Both the position numbers and the translations under genes were made by a program. From Anaeramoeba flamelloides (taxonomy: Eukaryota; Metamonada; Anaeramoebidae): a stretch of DNA of 64,000 nucleotides. The DNA lies in contig JANTQA010000029.1 of NCBI GenBank assembly GCA_027625915.1, forward strand, positions 3,100,001 through 3,164,000, written 5' to 3'. Below the pieces are notes generated by a model. The model ran no database searches, was not told where the DNA came from, and worked only from the letters and a program-made list of their open reading frames with translations. Below are positions 11,701 through 22,742 of this stretch, piece after piece (position 1 is the stretch's first letter; every line of letters starts with the position of its first letter).

Positions 11701-14700
11701 AAAAGTAAAAGTTGTTAAAATACTCTTTATTTGTACAAATTTGATTGTTACAGCCTTAATCCGTATAATGAAATTATTAATCAAACAAGCGTTTTTAGTT
11801 GTTGGTTTAATAAATGTAATTACTTTTGATACACCCAATATCGTCAAAAATATACAAAAATCATTAGGTGGTTTTGAAAAATTCTATTCAGCTATCAAGA
11901 GTGCTTTTGGTACAATCTCGATTGAAGGTTTTACTGTAAGGATTTTATTTTTAACTCTTATCTTTTCTCTGTCTCCACTCAAGACTTTTTTCTCTATTTT
12001 TATTTTACTTTTTATACATATACCACAAAATTCACATATTATCTAATTTTTTTCTAAATAATATTTGAAAGTATTATATTTAGAACATTACCTGATTCTA
12101 AAAAGTTTTTTTTTTTTTTTTTTTTTTATCCAAAAACAAATATTTTGAATTATTCTAATATTATATTGTGACCCCAATTTTTTTTAACTCCCCCCACCCC
12201 CCACCCCCGTATATTATCTATACTTTACTTTCTTACCTAAAATTTATGTGATGAAACAATCAAAAACAATTCATAAAAATATCTATCAAGTCTGATAACA
12301 TTGAGATAAAAAAAAAATTGAAAAAATATAAAAAGTATTCGATCTACAAAGATTTAAACCTATACATAAACGAATTAGATCAAAGTTGTGATAATCATGT
12401 CGATTTATCATCAATGATAAATCTTGTTAATACATATTGATTTATTATTAATATTTAATATTTTTATTTTAAATGATAAAAATACTGTAATTTATTACCC
12501 TTGATACAAATTTGCACCATTTGGTATTTTTTGTTCATTTTATCTCAAACCTTTTAATTAAATAAATTAATTTTTAATATAAATTTTGACGAAATTTTTG
12601 CTTTTTTAAAAAAAAATTGATATTACTATAGCAACATTTTTTTCTTTTTTGAAAGGAATTTTTTTTTTTGTCAATCTAATAAAATTTTAGCTTAGGTTTG
12701 GATTTAAAAAAAACAACAATATTTTTATTATTATTTTTATTATTGAAGAAGTGTAAGTTACACTCTAGTTGCCCTTAGACTTGAATTATCTTTCAGATAT
12801 TTAAACGTAAAATCATAGATTTCGCGATTATTAATTAATGGAAATAATTTAAAACAGTTTTGATTTGGAATTAATTCATTAAGATTTATTTTCTTTAATT
12901 TGTTTTGAAATATTAATCTATCTTTTTCATAGGAAGGACATGCCTATAAAAAATAATTAATATTTTCTATAACTTCCTTTTGTTCATATCTTAAACATAA
13001 AGGGCAAAATTTATTTGAATTTTTATTGATTGCATATTAATATCTATTTAAACAATTACTGAATGACCTGATTTTTAGAATTGTTAAACTTGATGGATAA
13101 CTTAAATATTTTTATGTTTTAAATAAATAATTTTGATTTTTAATTGTTGCAAAATATTTTTTGGGGTTCTTTCAAGTGCCTTAGAGTGTCTAGGAGTGCC
13201 TAGGTTTTCTTGAGCTTTTCTGTAGTATCTTGTTAAGTGTTCCAGGTTTTTTTGAGGTTTTCTATTTAGTATCAAAAATCTATTGATTTTCCAAATAAAT
13301 AGAAAACCCAAGAAAAGTTAATGCGAATTGTCCAGAATTCAAAATAATCCAGTAAAATCTATGATTTTACAGAATTCAAAAGAATTCTGTAAAACCAAAT
13401 AAAAGTTTCTATTTTTTTTTTTTTAATTTGAAAAATAAATAGAAAATTTAAGAAATTTTCTATTTATTTCTTGAATTAAAAAAAAACTTAACGAAAAGTG
13501 TCTAGGTTTTCCAGAATTCGAAAGAATAGAGTAAAATCTTTGATTTAACTCAATTCTTTCAAATTTTGGAAAACCTAACGACACCCCCAACTTTGGAATT
13601 CAACAACTCTTTATATATGTATATTTATATATTTCAATTTTTAGTTCAATTAAATCTTTTGAATACCAGTTGATTTTATTATTAATTCTTTGATTGTACT
13701 TTATTAATTTTTCTAAATAAGGAAGAGTTAAATTATTTAATTTATTTTTGAATTGAAATTTCTTTTTATCCACTGAAATTATCAATTTTTTCATTTTGAA
13801 ATTCTGTTTTGTAAATAAAAATTGGTACTTTTTGGTTGATTTTGCTTATTAAAGTAATACATAAATTAATACACAATTCAAATAATTCTTATTTTTATTT
13901 CATAATTAAAAAATTCTAATATATATGTTAATTGGTTTATAATAAAACATTTAAATAATCTAATTTTTAAACTCTTATTAAGAGAATTGTTATTGAATAA
14001 TTGTTTACAGTTGTTATATGTGTTTAGATGTTTTTTAAATTATAAATAATTGTGAAATTTTATCTAAATAAATACCCAAATATTTAATTTTTCTAATTTT
14101 TTTTTGAGATAACTGTAAAAAAAAATGCTTTTAAGGTACCAATTTGTAAATATTTTTTTGATTAAATCCTCTTTTAAATTGATTTCGGAATCATTTTGAA
14201 AGAAAAAAAACTAATGTTCAGTGAATAATAATAATAATAATAATATCACCGTTACCACTTTTAATACACAAACCTGGAACGAAATTTAAGTTACAAAAAA
14301 AACCCTCAAATTAATGTTCATTTTTGAGATTTTTTTTTTCGCAAATTATTTTCCTAGAAACCGATTTTTTATACTTAAATTAGGAAATTTTTTTGAACCT
14401 TAAATTTCTTTCAAATTTTGTGTTATTAAAAGTGGCACTGATGAATTTGTAAAAAATTTATTTTAAAATTTCAATAACAAAAAAGTTTTGATAAACATAA
14501 TTGATCACTCTTACTAAATTCTGTTATCATTAAATTTTTAATTAATTAAAATTTTATCATTGAGCATTTTTCTTTTTCATTTCCGCCTTCTGCTTCCTAT
14601 TATTAAAAATTATAACAAAATATTAAAAATTAATTACAACTTTAAATTACTAATCAAAAAATACAAGAGTTTAATTTATAAAAAAAAAATTGTTTGATTG

Positions 14701-16241
14701 GAAATTAAATTCTTTGAAAAAAAGTAATTATTTAAGAAAACAAGAAAATTAAAAAAGAATCTCAAATTTTGAGAAAATTGTTCAGTAGACACTAATAAAA
14801 AAATCAAAAGAATATGAATAAATTAAAATTTCAATAAGATAATTTAAAATAAAAAACTGTTTGTTTAATAATCAATAGAAAAATAATTGTTTTCTCATTT
14901 TCTCCCCTTTACCTTTTAAAACCAAAAGAAAAAATTAAATCAGAGACTATATCTAGTCTTGTTATTATTTGACCATTTATTTTAAAAATTCATGTATCAA
15001 ACAAATTTCTTAAACTCTTTATGTTTGATAAAGAACTAAATGGGAGATTTTTTCTTATTATTATTTTTTTTAATAGCTTAACTAAATTGAAAATCGTTCG
15101 GAAATTAATTACTTGTTAAAAAAATTACACTAATACAAAAAATAAACTCAATAGGAAAATTGGAATTGTGAGGGTGTCCTAACAACGTTTTCAAATCTTT
15201 GCTTAGTACTAGTGGTAGTGATCACCTTTGTTATTGTATTGAAGGCAGTACCATTGTATATCAAAAAGAAAATTGAAATGACCGGGGAAGGAAAAGGAAT
15301 TTTTAAGGAAGAAGGCTCTAAAAAAGTGGCCGGCATTGTATTTGATTTTTTATATATGATCCTAAAATACATGATGACGTTATTTGTTGCTGCAAGTTTA
15401 AAATATGGCTCAAGAAGGAGTTGCTCAGGCTATGATCGAACATTTCTTACACTTTCAAAGGTTACTTTGATCATTTTTATTATTGTGACATTTTTTTTCA
15501 TATTGTTATTCTTTTCTGGTGTGCAATCAACACAACCTGATTTCAGATGTTTAAAAATGAATTGGGATGAGTTATTTTATGACCCACAAAAAGAGACAAG
15601 GCCAAATTGCGATAGTTTAAAATGTGAATGTCAAGTGAATAATAAAAAAAGAAGGCTGGATTTTGATATAGTTTTTGAAAGAATTAAACGACTCTTATTC
15701 ATTTCATTTGGGTTTTGGACAGAAAAGGCACAAGCTGCTTATTCAACAGACGATTGGGTTCGAAAAGTTGATCTACCATTAGATGATATTGTTGAGCATT
15801 TTGCCAAATCTGTTAATACAATTTATTCAATATTTCCCGGTTCGAATTCTCTCAACCATTTATATTTAGATTATAATAACACACGGGCATCTTTCAATTT
15901 TATAAAATGCCCAAACAAACCCAAAAATATCTTATAAAAACTAAAAAATCTGATTAAAAATATACTCTTATAATTTTAAATATTAACACATAAGCATAGG
16001 TGGTATTATTGTAACCGAAATTTCCCAAGCACTTTGTGTGCCATGTATTTGGATTAAAGATAGAGAATTGGAAACTAAGCCGAAAATACGTTATCTACTA
16101 GCCATTTTTAATCTTTTAGAATTAACTTTTATTATGATATCCATCCTATACCCCGGTGTGCTCACAATGGTATTGGCTTTACTTGCCCAAATCCCAAGAT
16201 ATATACATGACGGTCTAAAAATTATTAAAGCTCTGATGTAA
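8733..16241 (+). CDS. Multi-pass membrane protein with N-terminal signal peptide, about 600 aa, four exons
   Basis: Exons by eye: 8733-9080, 11408-11935, 15155-15839, 16000-16241. Phases fit at every junction (0, 0, 1) and the total is 601 codons including the stop. Residues 1-20 are a signal peptide (MKTLDLIIIFSVILLFHCEC). An ectodomain of about 100 residues has Asn-X-Ser/Thr sites and cysteines. A membrane span (about 130-155) precedes a cytosolic Asn/Ser/Asp-rich linker with seven consecutive Asp. Several further hydrophobic segments follow in exons 2-4, including VLTTFSNLCLVLVVVITF and the last 45 residues. An extracellular Cys-containing loop is encoded around 15530-15650. Donors 1 and 2 are GTAAGT and GTAAGG; donor 3 is the weak GTTCGA, the least certain junction. 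The C-terminal arrangement resembles the multi-pass tails of large protist surface proteins and TRP-like modules, but I cannot assign a family. A missing exon in the 2.3-kb first intron is possible. Confidence 0.72.
9240..9500. repeat. Dispersed repeat family A, copy 2 (in intron 1)
   Basis: Best-preserved right end of family A (9428-9490), including TTTTGGAAAGCTGAATGAAA and TTTATTTTGCAACAAATAG. Upstream it matches 37950-38095 (ACTGTTAATT.., ATCATACAACTTTCCAAAAA). It lies in the first intron of the membrane-protein gene. Confidence 0.6.
10490..10672 (-). CDS. Coding-like segment on the opposite strand of intron 1, unknown
   Basis: 60-codon minus-strand frame ending in TAA with unusually protein-like content (Pro, Asp, Glu, Trp, Leu mixed; for example IPKYFTDPEFENPIDLPKAN). 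There is no ATG, and the first codons follow a possible acceptor (TATAAG). It lies inside the 2.3-kb first intron of the plus-strand membrane-protein gene. It could be a last exon of a nested gene or a relic. No family recognised. Confidence 0.25.
   Translation of the reverse strand: MNSETNFQYYYFHIQNEKFLFQIPKYFTDPEFENPIDLPKANLKNDILSELTNLPYWTLK
12120..12215. other. T run followed by C-rich tract
   Basis: A run of about 20 T ends near 12127. At 12187-12209 there are three C blocks of 5-6 separated by A. In such AT-rich DNA this G-quadruplex (minus strand) or i-motif-prone tract stands out. It lies in intron 2 of the membrane-protein gene. Confidence 0.6.
12740..14135 (-). mobile_element. LINE (non-LTR retrotransposon) relic, copy L2, antisense in intron 2
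   Basis: Minus-strand coding relics match copy L3 at 39.2-40.7 kb. They include the KYLG-type stretch near 14060-14090, then SLPYLEKLI-like codons (LTLPYLEKLIKYNQRINNKI at 13660-13740). After the P repeat come KYLSYPSSLTILKIR and a zinc-knuckle region with FCPLCLRYEQKEVIENINYF followed by ACPSYEKDR (about 12930-13020), typical of the C-terminal CCHC-like segment of LINE ORF2. The 3' end is near 12745, followed on the minus strand by an ATAATAAAA-type tail. Several stops and frame changes make it inactive; the 5' half of the reverse transcriptase is missing. Confidence 0.75.
13140..13590. repeat. Palindromic repeat family P, inside LINE L2
   Basis: Three palindrome modules in tandem. 13321-13400 is a CCAGAATTCAAA..AATC../GATTTTACAGAATTC module. 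13405-13490 pairs TTCTATTTTTTTT.. with AGAAATTTTCTATTTATTTC. 13505-13580 pairs AGGTTTTCCAGAATTCGAAA with TTTCAAATTTTGGAAAACCT. Spacers carry the recurring GAGTGTCTAGG / GAGTGCCTAGG words. Confidence 0.75.
14246..14444. mobile_element. Tc1/mariner-type MITE, family M, copy 1 (degenerate)
   Basis: Left end TCACCGTTACCACTTTTAA and right end TTAAAAGTGGCACTGATGA are imperfect inverted repeats. The interior has the family's inner inverted blocks (GAACGAAATTTAAG and its inverse CTTAAATTTCTTTC). It matches copies at 38380-38572 and 58843-59011. An ATA microsatellite abuts the left end. Non-coding; it lies in intron 2 of the membrane-protein gene. Confidence 0.65.
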
Positions 16242-19200
16242 AAGTTGATAAAAAAAATTAATCCGAATGATCATTTTCAAAATTTACATTATCATTCATA
16301 AAAAGAAGAATAACATATGGAAACGACAATCATATTGATCTAATCAACATAATTGTTTCATATAAACTTTTTTTTGTTTCTTTACCATTAACATTTTTTT
16401 CTCTTCCAAAATTCTTTTATGGATACATTAACTACTCTTTTTTCGAAGAGTGTCTATGTTTTCGGAGAGTTTCGTAAAGTATATCGGTTTTTTATATTAT
16501 ATTTATTATTTTTACTATGAAAATCTAATGATTTTCAACTCAAAATAGTATTTTCTAAAATTCAAAAGAATTGACTAAAATCTTGGGGGGGTTTTAATTA
16601 CTATTTAGTAAAACAATAAAGAAATTAAAAAAAAAAACCTATAAATTGCCAAAACATACTTTTAAATCTTTATTTAAATTACTTTTATTCGAAACCCTTG
16701 AAAACATAAATATGGTAAATAATATATAAGTTGACTATCTTCTTGATATGATTTTTTTCTTAAATTTTTTATTTATATTTTTGATAATTATTTAATTCAT
16801 TCATTCCTTTTCTTCTTTATTATTTTGTTATATCACCACATCACCTTTAAAAATGATTAACACAACATTTTTTTAAAAAGAATAATAATAATTTAAAATA
16901 CTCTTATAATTAGTTTTTTTTTTTTTGATTTTTTTTTTATTCTTTAAATCTTGAAAATGAAATTAAAATGGTGTAAAATCCTGAAATTTTAAGATCAATT
17001 TTTTTTTTTTTTCTGACAACTTTATTTAATTATTCAACTTTAATTTTTTTGTTTTTTCAAAGATAAAATCATCTCTTTTATTTTTTAAAAAATTATTTTT
17101 GTTCATATTTTAATATTCACACTTCATTTATCATTATTTTTTTATTGTTACTTTCTTAATATATCCACCCTTTGTAGCAAATCAAAAAATTTCGAGTATT
17201 TTAGAAAAATTTTTTATAAATTTGAAATATTAAAACTAATGAAAGTTTATTAATTCTAAAAGAAAACATCACTATTCTAGTTACAAACAGGAAAATTTAT
17301 TATATAAAAAAAGTAAACATAATTCCAAAGGATGTGCACATCTTCAATAGTTTTAAGAATAAAGGTACAACACTTTAAATTCATTTTAGTAATAATTTTG
17401 ATTTTATACAATATTACATTTTTTGTTTTTTTTATTTTGTTTTCATTCCCCCCTTTCCGGTTATGTAATTTATTTCCTGAGATCTGTATAATTTTTCTTG
17501 GTGGTTGATAAAAGGTTAAAGTTGAGTTTGTATAAAGAGAAAAATCCCATACGATAAGTATATAGTATCTTATCATTTGATCATTCAACAATTGTTAGTG
17601 AAATTTAAACAAATTTACCAATACGTTTTTTTTTCGGCTTTTTTCATTATTTTGGATAAACCAATTTGTAATTTTTCTTTTTAAAATTTTTTTCTTTTAT
17701 TTGGATGGAAATGATTACTTATAAAAACATTAATAAACTGCAACATAAATGGAGTTTTATGTTACTTTTGGAAAAATATAATAAATTGAGTTTTTTTTTG
17801 TTTATTTTTGATTTTGAGTCTTTGTCCAAATTTTTGTAATGGGGTTCATTAATATATATATATATATATTTGAAGAAAATAGAATAAAAAATTCATGTAA
17901 AATTTAAGAAATTGACAACTTCAGATTAGAAATAATATTCCTAAAAAGTACTGAGTGATAAAAAAAAATATATTTCAAAAAGTGTTAATCATTAAAAATA
18001 AAATATATTAAAAAAAAAAAAGATCATTATTTTTTAAAAAAAATCAATATTAAATTTAATATTATTTTTTTTTTAATTATTTGAAATACATAAACTAGGA
18101 TATGTAAAAGATTAATTATAAAGAAAAAACCTAAACCTTTAAAAGAAATGAACCATGATTTTTTAAAATGGGGATTATGTTTTTATTATTTCACAATACG
18201 ATCATGAAAAAAATTTAAAATTTAATAATTTTTCACTCTTTAATAACTTCATTTATAATAAACATATTTGTTAATAAAAGTTCTTGGATCAAAAATTATT
18301 TTTCAAGATATTATACAATTTAATAAGGAAAATCCAAAATCACGGTAGGATTTTTTTCAAATTATTTACTAAAAAATATGATTATTTTTTTTTTAACAGT
18401 TAAGTGGTTACAGTCAATATCATTTAAAAGAATTTTAAATTTAATAGGAAAAATTCAAATGGATATTCAATTATTATGACTATTAAAAAATCATTTTTTG
18501 AATAAAATTAGAAAAAATCCTTTTTTTTTTTTTTTTATTTTTCTGTTAGGTTTTTTTTAATTTTTGTAATAAACAGAAAAATTTTGAAATTTTCGGTTTA
18601 TTCCTAAAAGTAAAAAAAACCTAAGACACTTTCATTAGGTTTTTTTTGAGTTTATATTTATTTGGAAAATCAATAGATTTTCATTAGGTTGTTTTTAATT
18701 TTTGCAATAAACTGAAAATTTATTAAAATTTGGTTGATTCCAAAAAGTAAAAAAAAAAAAAAGCCCTTAGGTTTTCCAGAATCTAATAGAATTGAGGGAA
18801 ATCTTTGATTTTCCTCCAATCTTTTGAATTCTGGAAAACCGCCCTTAGGTTTTCTTGAGTTTTCTGTTTATTTGTGAAGTGTTCTAGGGTTTTTTTTGAG
18901 GTTTTCTATTTTATTTGTGAGGTGTTCTAGGTTTTTTTTATTTTAGAAATAAACAGAAAACTCAAGAAAACCTAATGGTATTTTTTTTAATTTTAAAAGA
19001 ATAGAGATAAATCTAAGATTTTACTCAATTTTATTGATTTAAAAAACAACTAACGGAAGTGTCCGCCAAGTTCTGTAGAGTGCCTAGGTCTTCTTGAGGT
19101 TTTCTGTTTTATTTGTTAAATATATTGATTTTCGTTAGGTTTTCTTGAGTTTTCTGTTTATTTGAAAAATTAATAGATTTTCGTTAGGTTTTTTTTTACT

Positions 19201-21103
19201 TTAGAAATAAACCGAAAATTTATTAAAATTTTCAGTTAATTTCTAAAGTAAAAAAAAAAACACAGAAAATTTCACGAATAAAATAGAAAACCTCAAAAAA
19301 ACCTCGAACACTAAACAAATAAAACTGAAGACCTCAAGAAAATATTGGTACTCTATGAAACTCTACGGCACTTTTCTGTTAATTTTTCCAGAATTTAAAT
19401 GAATAGGGTAAATTCCATAGATTTTTTTTTTATAATTTTTAATTCTGGAAACCATAGTACATCGTATATTTATTATGAAGACTTTTTTCTCTATTTCAGT
19501 TTAATAGGTAAATACAGCATTTTCAAAACTATCGTTCTTATCTATCAAAGTAAAAATTCCCAACATGAATTAAACTAAAATTTTTCTATCCACTTATTGT
19601 AATTGTTTTACAAGTAGAAAACACTTTTTTCTCTGCTATAGACTTTGAAAAAAGGTGAAACTACTAAAAACAATAAATACAATAGCAATAAGAATCTGAA
19701 GTTTTGAAATTTTGATTGCATTGCAGATAAACTTTATTATTAAATGATAAAATGTTTACCAAATAATAATTTTGTCCAACTTATTTTTTTCATACTAGTG
19801 TTTTTAGATAAAAAAAAAATTTAAAAGAAATTTTGAAAAGATCAAAGAAAGTATATGATAGCTACTTATTATATCTTTCAATAATTTATTTTTTTTTATT
19901 TTCCCATTGAAACTTTTTGTTTTGGTTTTTTCTTTAACAAAAAATAAAAGAAGAACTAAAAAGTAGAATAATCAATTTGTGATTTACTAATACTAAGATT
20001 CTGAAATACTTCATTAAGAGTTAAGTGAAAATAAAAAGTAAAAAGCCAGGACAAAAATTATCAAGATAAAGTAAACAAATCCAATCAAAAAAAAAAAAAA
20101 AAAAAAAAAAAATCTTTCTACTAACAACTATCTCTCAAATAGTCGCTCATTATGAATAAAAAAACAATTACTATTGTATAAAATTTAAGTGAAAAGATTT
20201 TAATTTTGATTTTCAGTCTTCTGTATATAAATCTGCCATTGTATTTTTAATTTATTTTTACAAATTTTAACTTTATAAAATCCTTGCAAAATTTTTTTTA
20301 ATTTTATTATTTGATTTTTTTTTGTTGTTCTTATAATTTTTTTTAATCAATAGCAGCTTGAAACTTGAATTATTCCAAAATATTTTTTTTTTATACCATC
20401 TTGATTTCTAAATTATTATTAGTAATCAAGAACTTGATGAAAATCTTTGATCTCTCCATTAATTATGAGAAATAGAAACTTATGATTTATTTTTTAATTT
20501 TTAGAAACATCTTGTAATAATTTCAAATCATTTATATTACAGTATTTTTAAGGGGATATTAAACTAGAATAATTAAAAAATTTCTTTTACTTAAAAAAAT
20601 AAATTTATTTATTAAACTTTATATTTTTCCAAATTCTATTTCAAGAAGTGTTAGTTGAATAAAAAATATTCTGGTACTTACAACCTTAAAACTTAGTGAC
20701 AAAGTTTTTATTAAGTAAATTTATGAATGAAAATTGTGAAAAAGGAACCAGAGAGATATCCCTTCAAATGGTTTTCCCTCTTAAAAATTATTTGACTACT
20801 TTTTTTAAAATAAATTACAATCAAAATTAAAAAAAACATTTTTTCAAAAAAAGATAAATTGTACTTCCTTAAAAATTCACAGATCTATTTTCTTTTTGAG
20901 TTCTAGTTTTGTTTTTTATAAATTCGTTCTTTTGGTGTTTTGACATTTTGAATTGAAAAGTTCTTTACCAAAAAGTTTTCATTTTTTCCTTTCTTATTTC
21001 TATTATTTTCTTTTATTTTTTTTTGCTCTTGATTTGTTCAAAATTTGTTTGTATTTCAAATTTTAATTTACAAAAGTACTCTTTGTCTACAGATTGATAA
21101 TCA
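16242..21103. other. Intergenic region dominated by repeats
   Basis: About 4.9 kb with no confident gene. It contains a partial P-repeat fragment (16440-16600, ending in a run of seven G), an AT microsatellite near 17853-17870, the large P-repeat cluster 18535-19450, and a 26-base A run near 20086-20111. A 104-codon minus-strand frame at 17277-17591 is Lys/Ile/Tyr/Asn-biased, lacks splice context and looks like chance. Confidence 0.5.
18535..19450. repeat. Palindromic repeat family P, tandem cluster
   Basis: At least six P modules in about 900 bp. Three are of the type (A/C)TTTAGAAATAAAC..GAAAATT/AATTTTC..GTTTATTTCTAAAG. One is of the type TTTTCCAGAATC..AATTGAG../..CTCCAATC..TTGAATTCTGGAAAACC (18770-18840). 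Repeated spacer words are CCTAGG(T)TTTCTTGAG, TTTTCTGTTTATTTG and AAGTGTTCTAGG, in both orientations (19260-19330 is the inverse of 18850-18950). It is the largest array in the window. Confidence 0.75.
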
Positions 21104-22695
21104 ATGTCAAATACAAATAATTTAAAAAACAAAAAAATAAGAAAGTTGGAGATAAGATAATAATTAATGGTAAACCAGGAGTAATAAAATTCATTGGCAA
21201 AACAAATTTTGGAGAAGGTGATTGGGTTGGCTGTGAACTAAATGAACCAGGTTGAGTTAATCCCTTCTTTTTTTTTTTTTTTTTCTTTCTTTTTTGTGAA
21301 TTTTGTTCACAAATAATTAAAAAAAAAATTTGTTTTTCTTTTTTTTTTTTTTTAATATTTTTACAAAATTTACCAAAAACACAAATTCAATGAAAACAAA
21401 CAGAAGGAAACAATAACGGAACTATTGAAGGAACCAAATATTTTGAATGTAAACCAAAACATGGTGTTTTTATTCCATTTTTAAATTCCTCTTCATCAAA
21501 AGAAGATCTTATCTATGATCCAAATAACACAAAAAATGACAAAAAAAAAGACAAAAAAAAAGAAAAACAAAAAGAAAAACAAAAAGAAAAAAAACAATTA
21601 GACGATCTAGAAACAACTTTAATTGAAAAACTCATCCAAAAGAAATTAGCTTTAGCAAATTTAACAAGAGAAAATAAAATTTCGTTGCAAAAACACAAAA
21701 CACTAAAAAAATCACTTAAAAAAAAACAAATCAATAGCAATAAATTAATACAACACACAAAAAATGAAAAAGAAATCAACAAATTGGAATCCAAAAAACA
21801 AGAATTAGAAAAGGGTTACCAAGAAAGGTTAAACAAAACCAAGGAATCACAAAAGACACTTGAACAATTAAAACAAAGCATTTTGCAAAATTCTGTTGAA
21901 TTCCTGAATAACCAATTAAAAGAATTAAGTGTTGAAGACAAAAAGCTGAATAACCAAATTCAAGTTGAAGAAAAAGAAACCCTAAACTTACAAGCAAATT
22001 TAGAACAAATTGAAAAAAAAGAACAACAATTAAAAAAGAGTCTATTAAGTGAAAAGGGTAAAAATATTTGTTTTTTTTTATTTTATTTTTTTTTTTTCTC
22101 TTTTTATAATAGAGATCTTTTCGAACAAATTATGAACAACAATATCAAAATAAAAATAAAAACAAATGCCAAAACTAATAGAGGAAGTTCAAAAAGTATA
22201 TGCAACAAGGACTGAAGAATTTCAAGAGACTGAAAAAGAAAAAAAAGAAATGCTAAAATATTTTTCATCACAAGGATCCAATTTTAGTGAAAATATTTTT
22301 GAATTGGAAGATCAAGTGAACCTATTGAACAAACAATTACAATTAAACAAAAAAAAAATAGCACAATTAATTCATGCAAACCAAGTGCAAAAAGAAAAAA
22401 AAACAGAAATATCCAAAGAAAGCAAAAATAAAAAATCACAATGGGTTGCCAGGCTAATGAATAGCAGACCACACCTTTTAGAATTACGAGAAAAAGTAAG
22501 ACCCATCTTAAAAACAAAATCACTTGGGAGGCTAAGGACCACTGAAAAGGTATTAAACCGGAATATTCTGAACTCTGATGATATTTTGCAAATCATTCTT
22601 CATCATTACCAAATGGAAGGAAAAAAACAATTATCCAATTTTATTATTGAACAAACATCAATACCATGTAATTGAAATTTTTTTTTATCTCTTTG

Positions 22696-22742
<47 letters not shown>

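Noticed and set aside
15840-15937. Continuation of membrane-protein exon 3 to a stop at 15937
   Set aside because: A GT at 15840 joins in phase with the acceptor at 15999, giving a continuous hydrophobic segment and a sensible C terminus. The read-through alternative ends without one. The donor is weak, so this stays open.
17277-17591. 104-codon minus-strand open frame
   Set aside because: Composition is dominated by Lys, Ile, Tyr, Asn and Phe with no domain, no signal peptide and no splice context. Compatible with chance in very AT-rich DNA.
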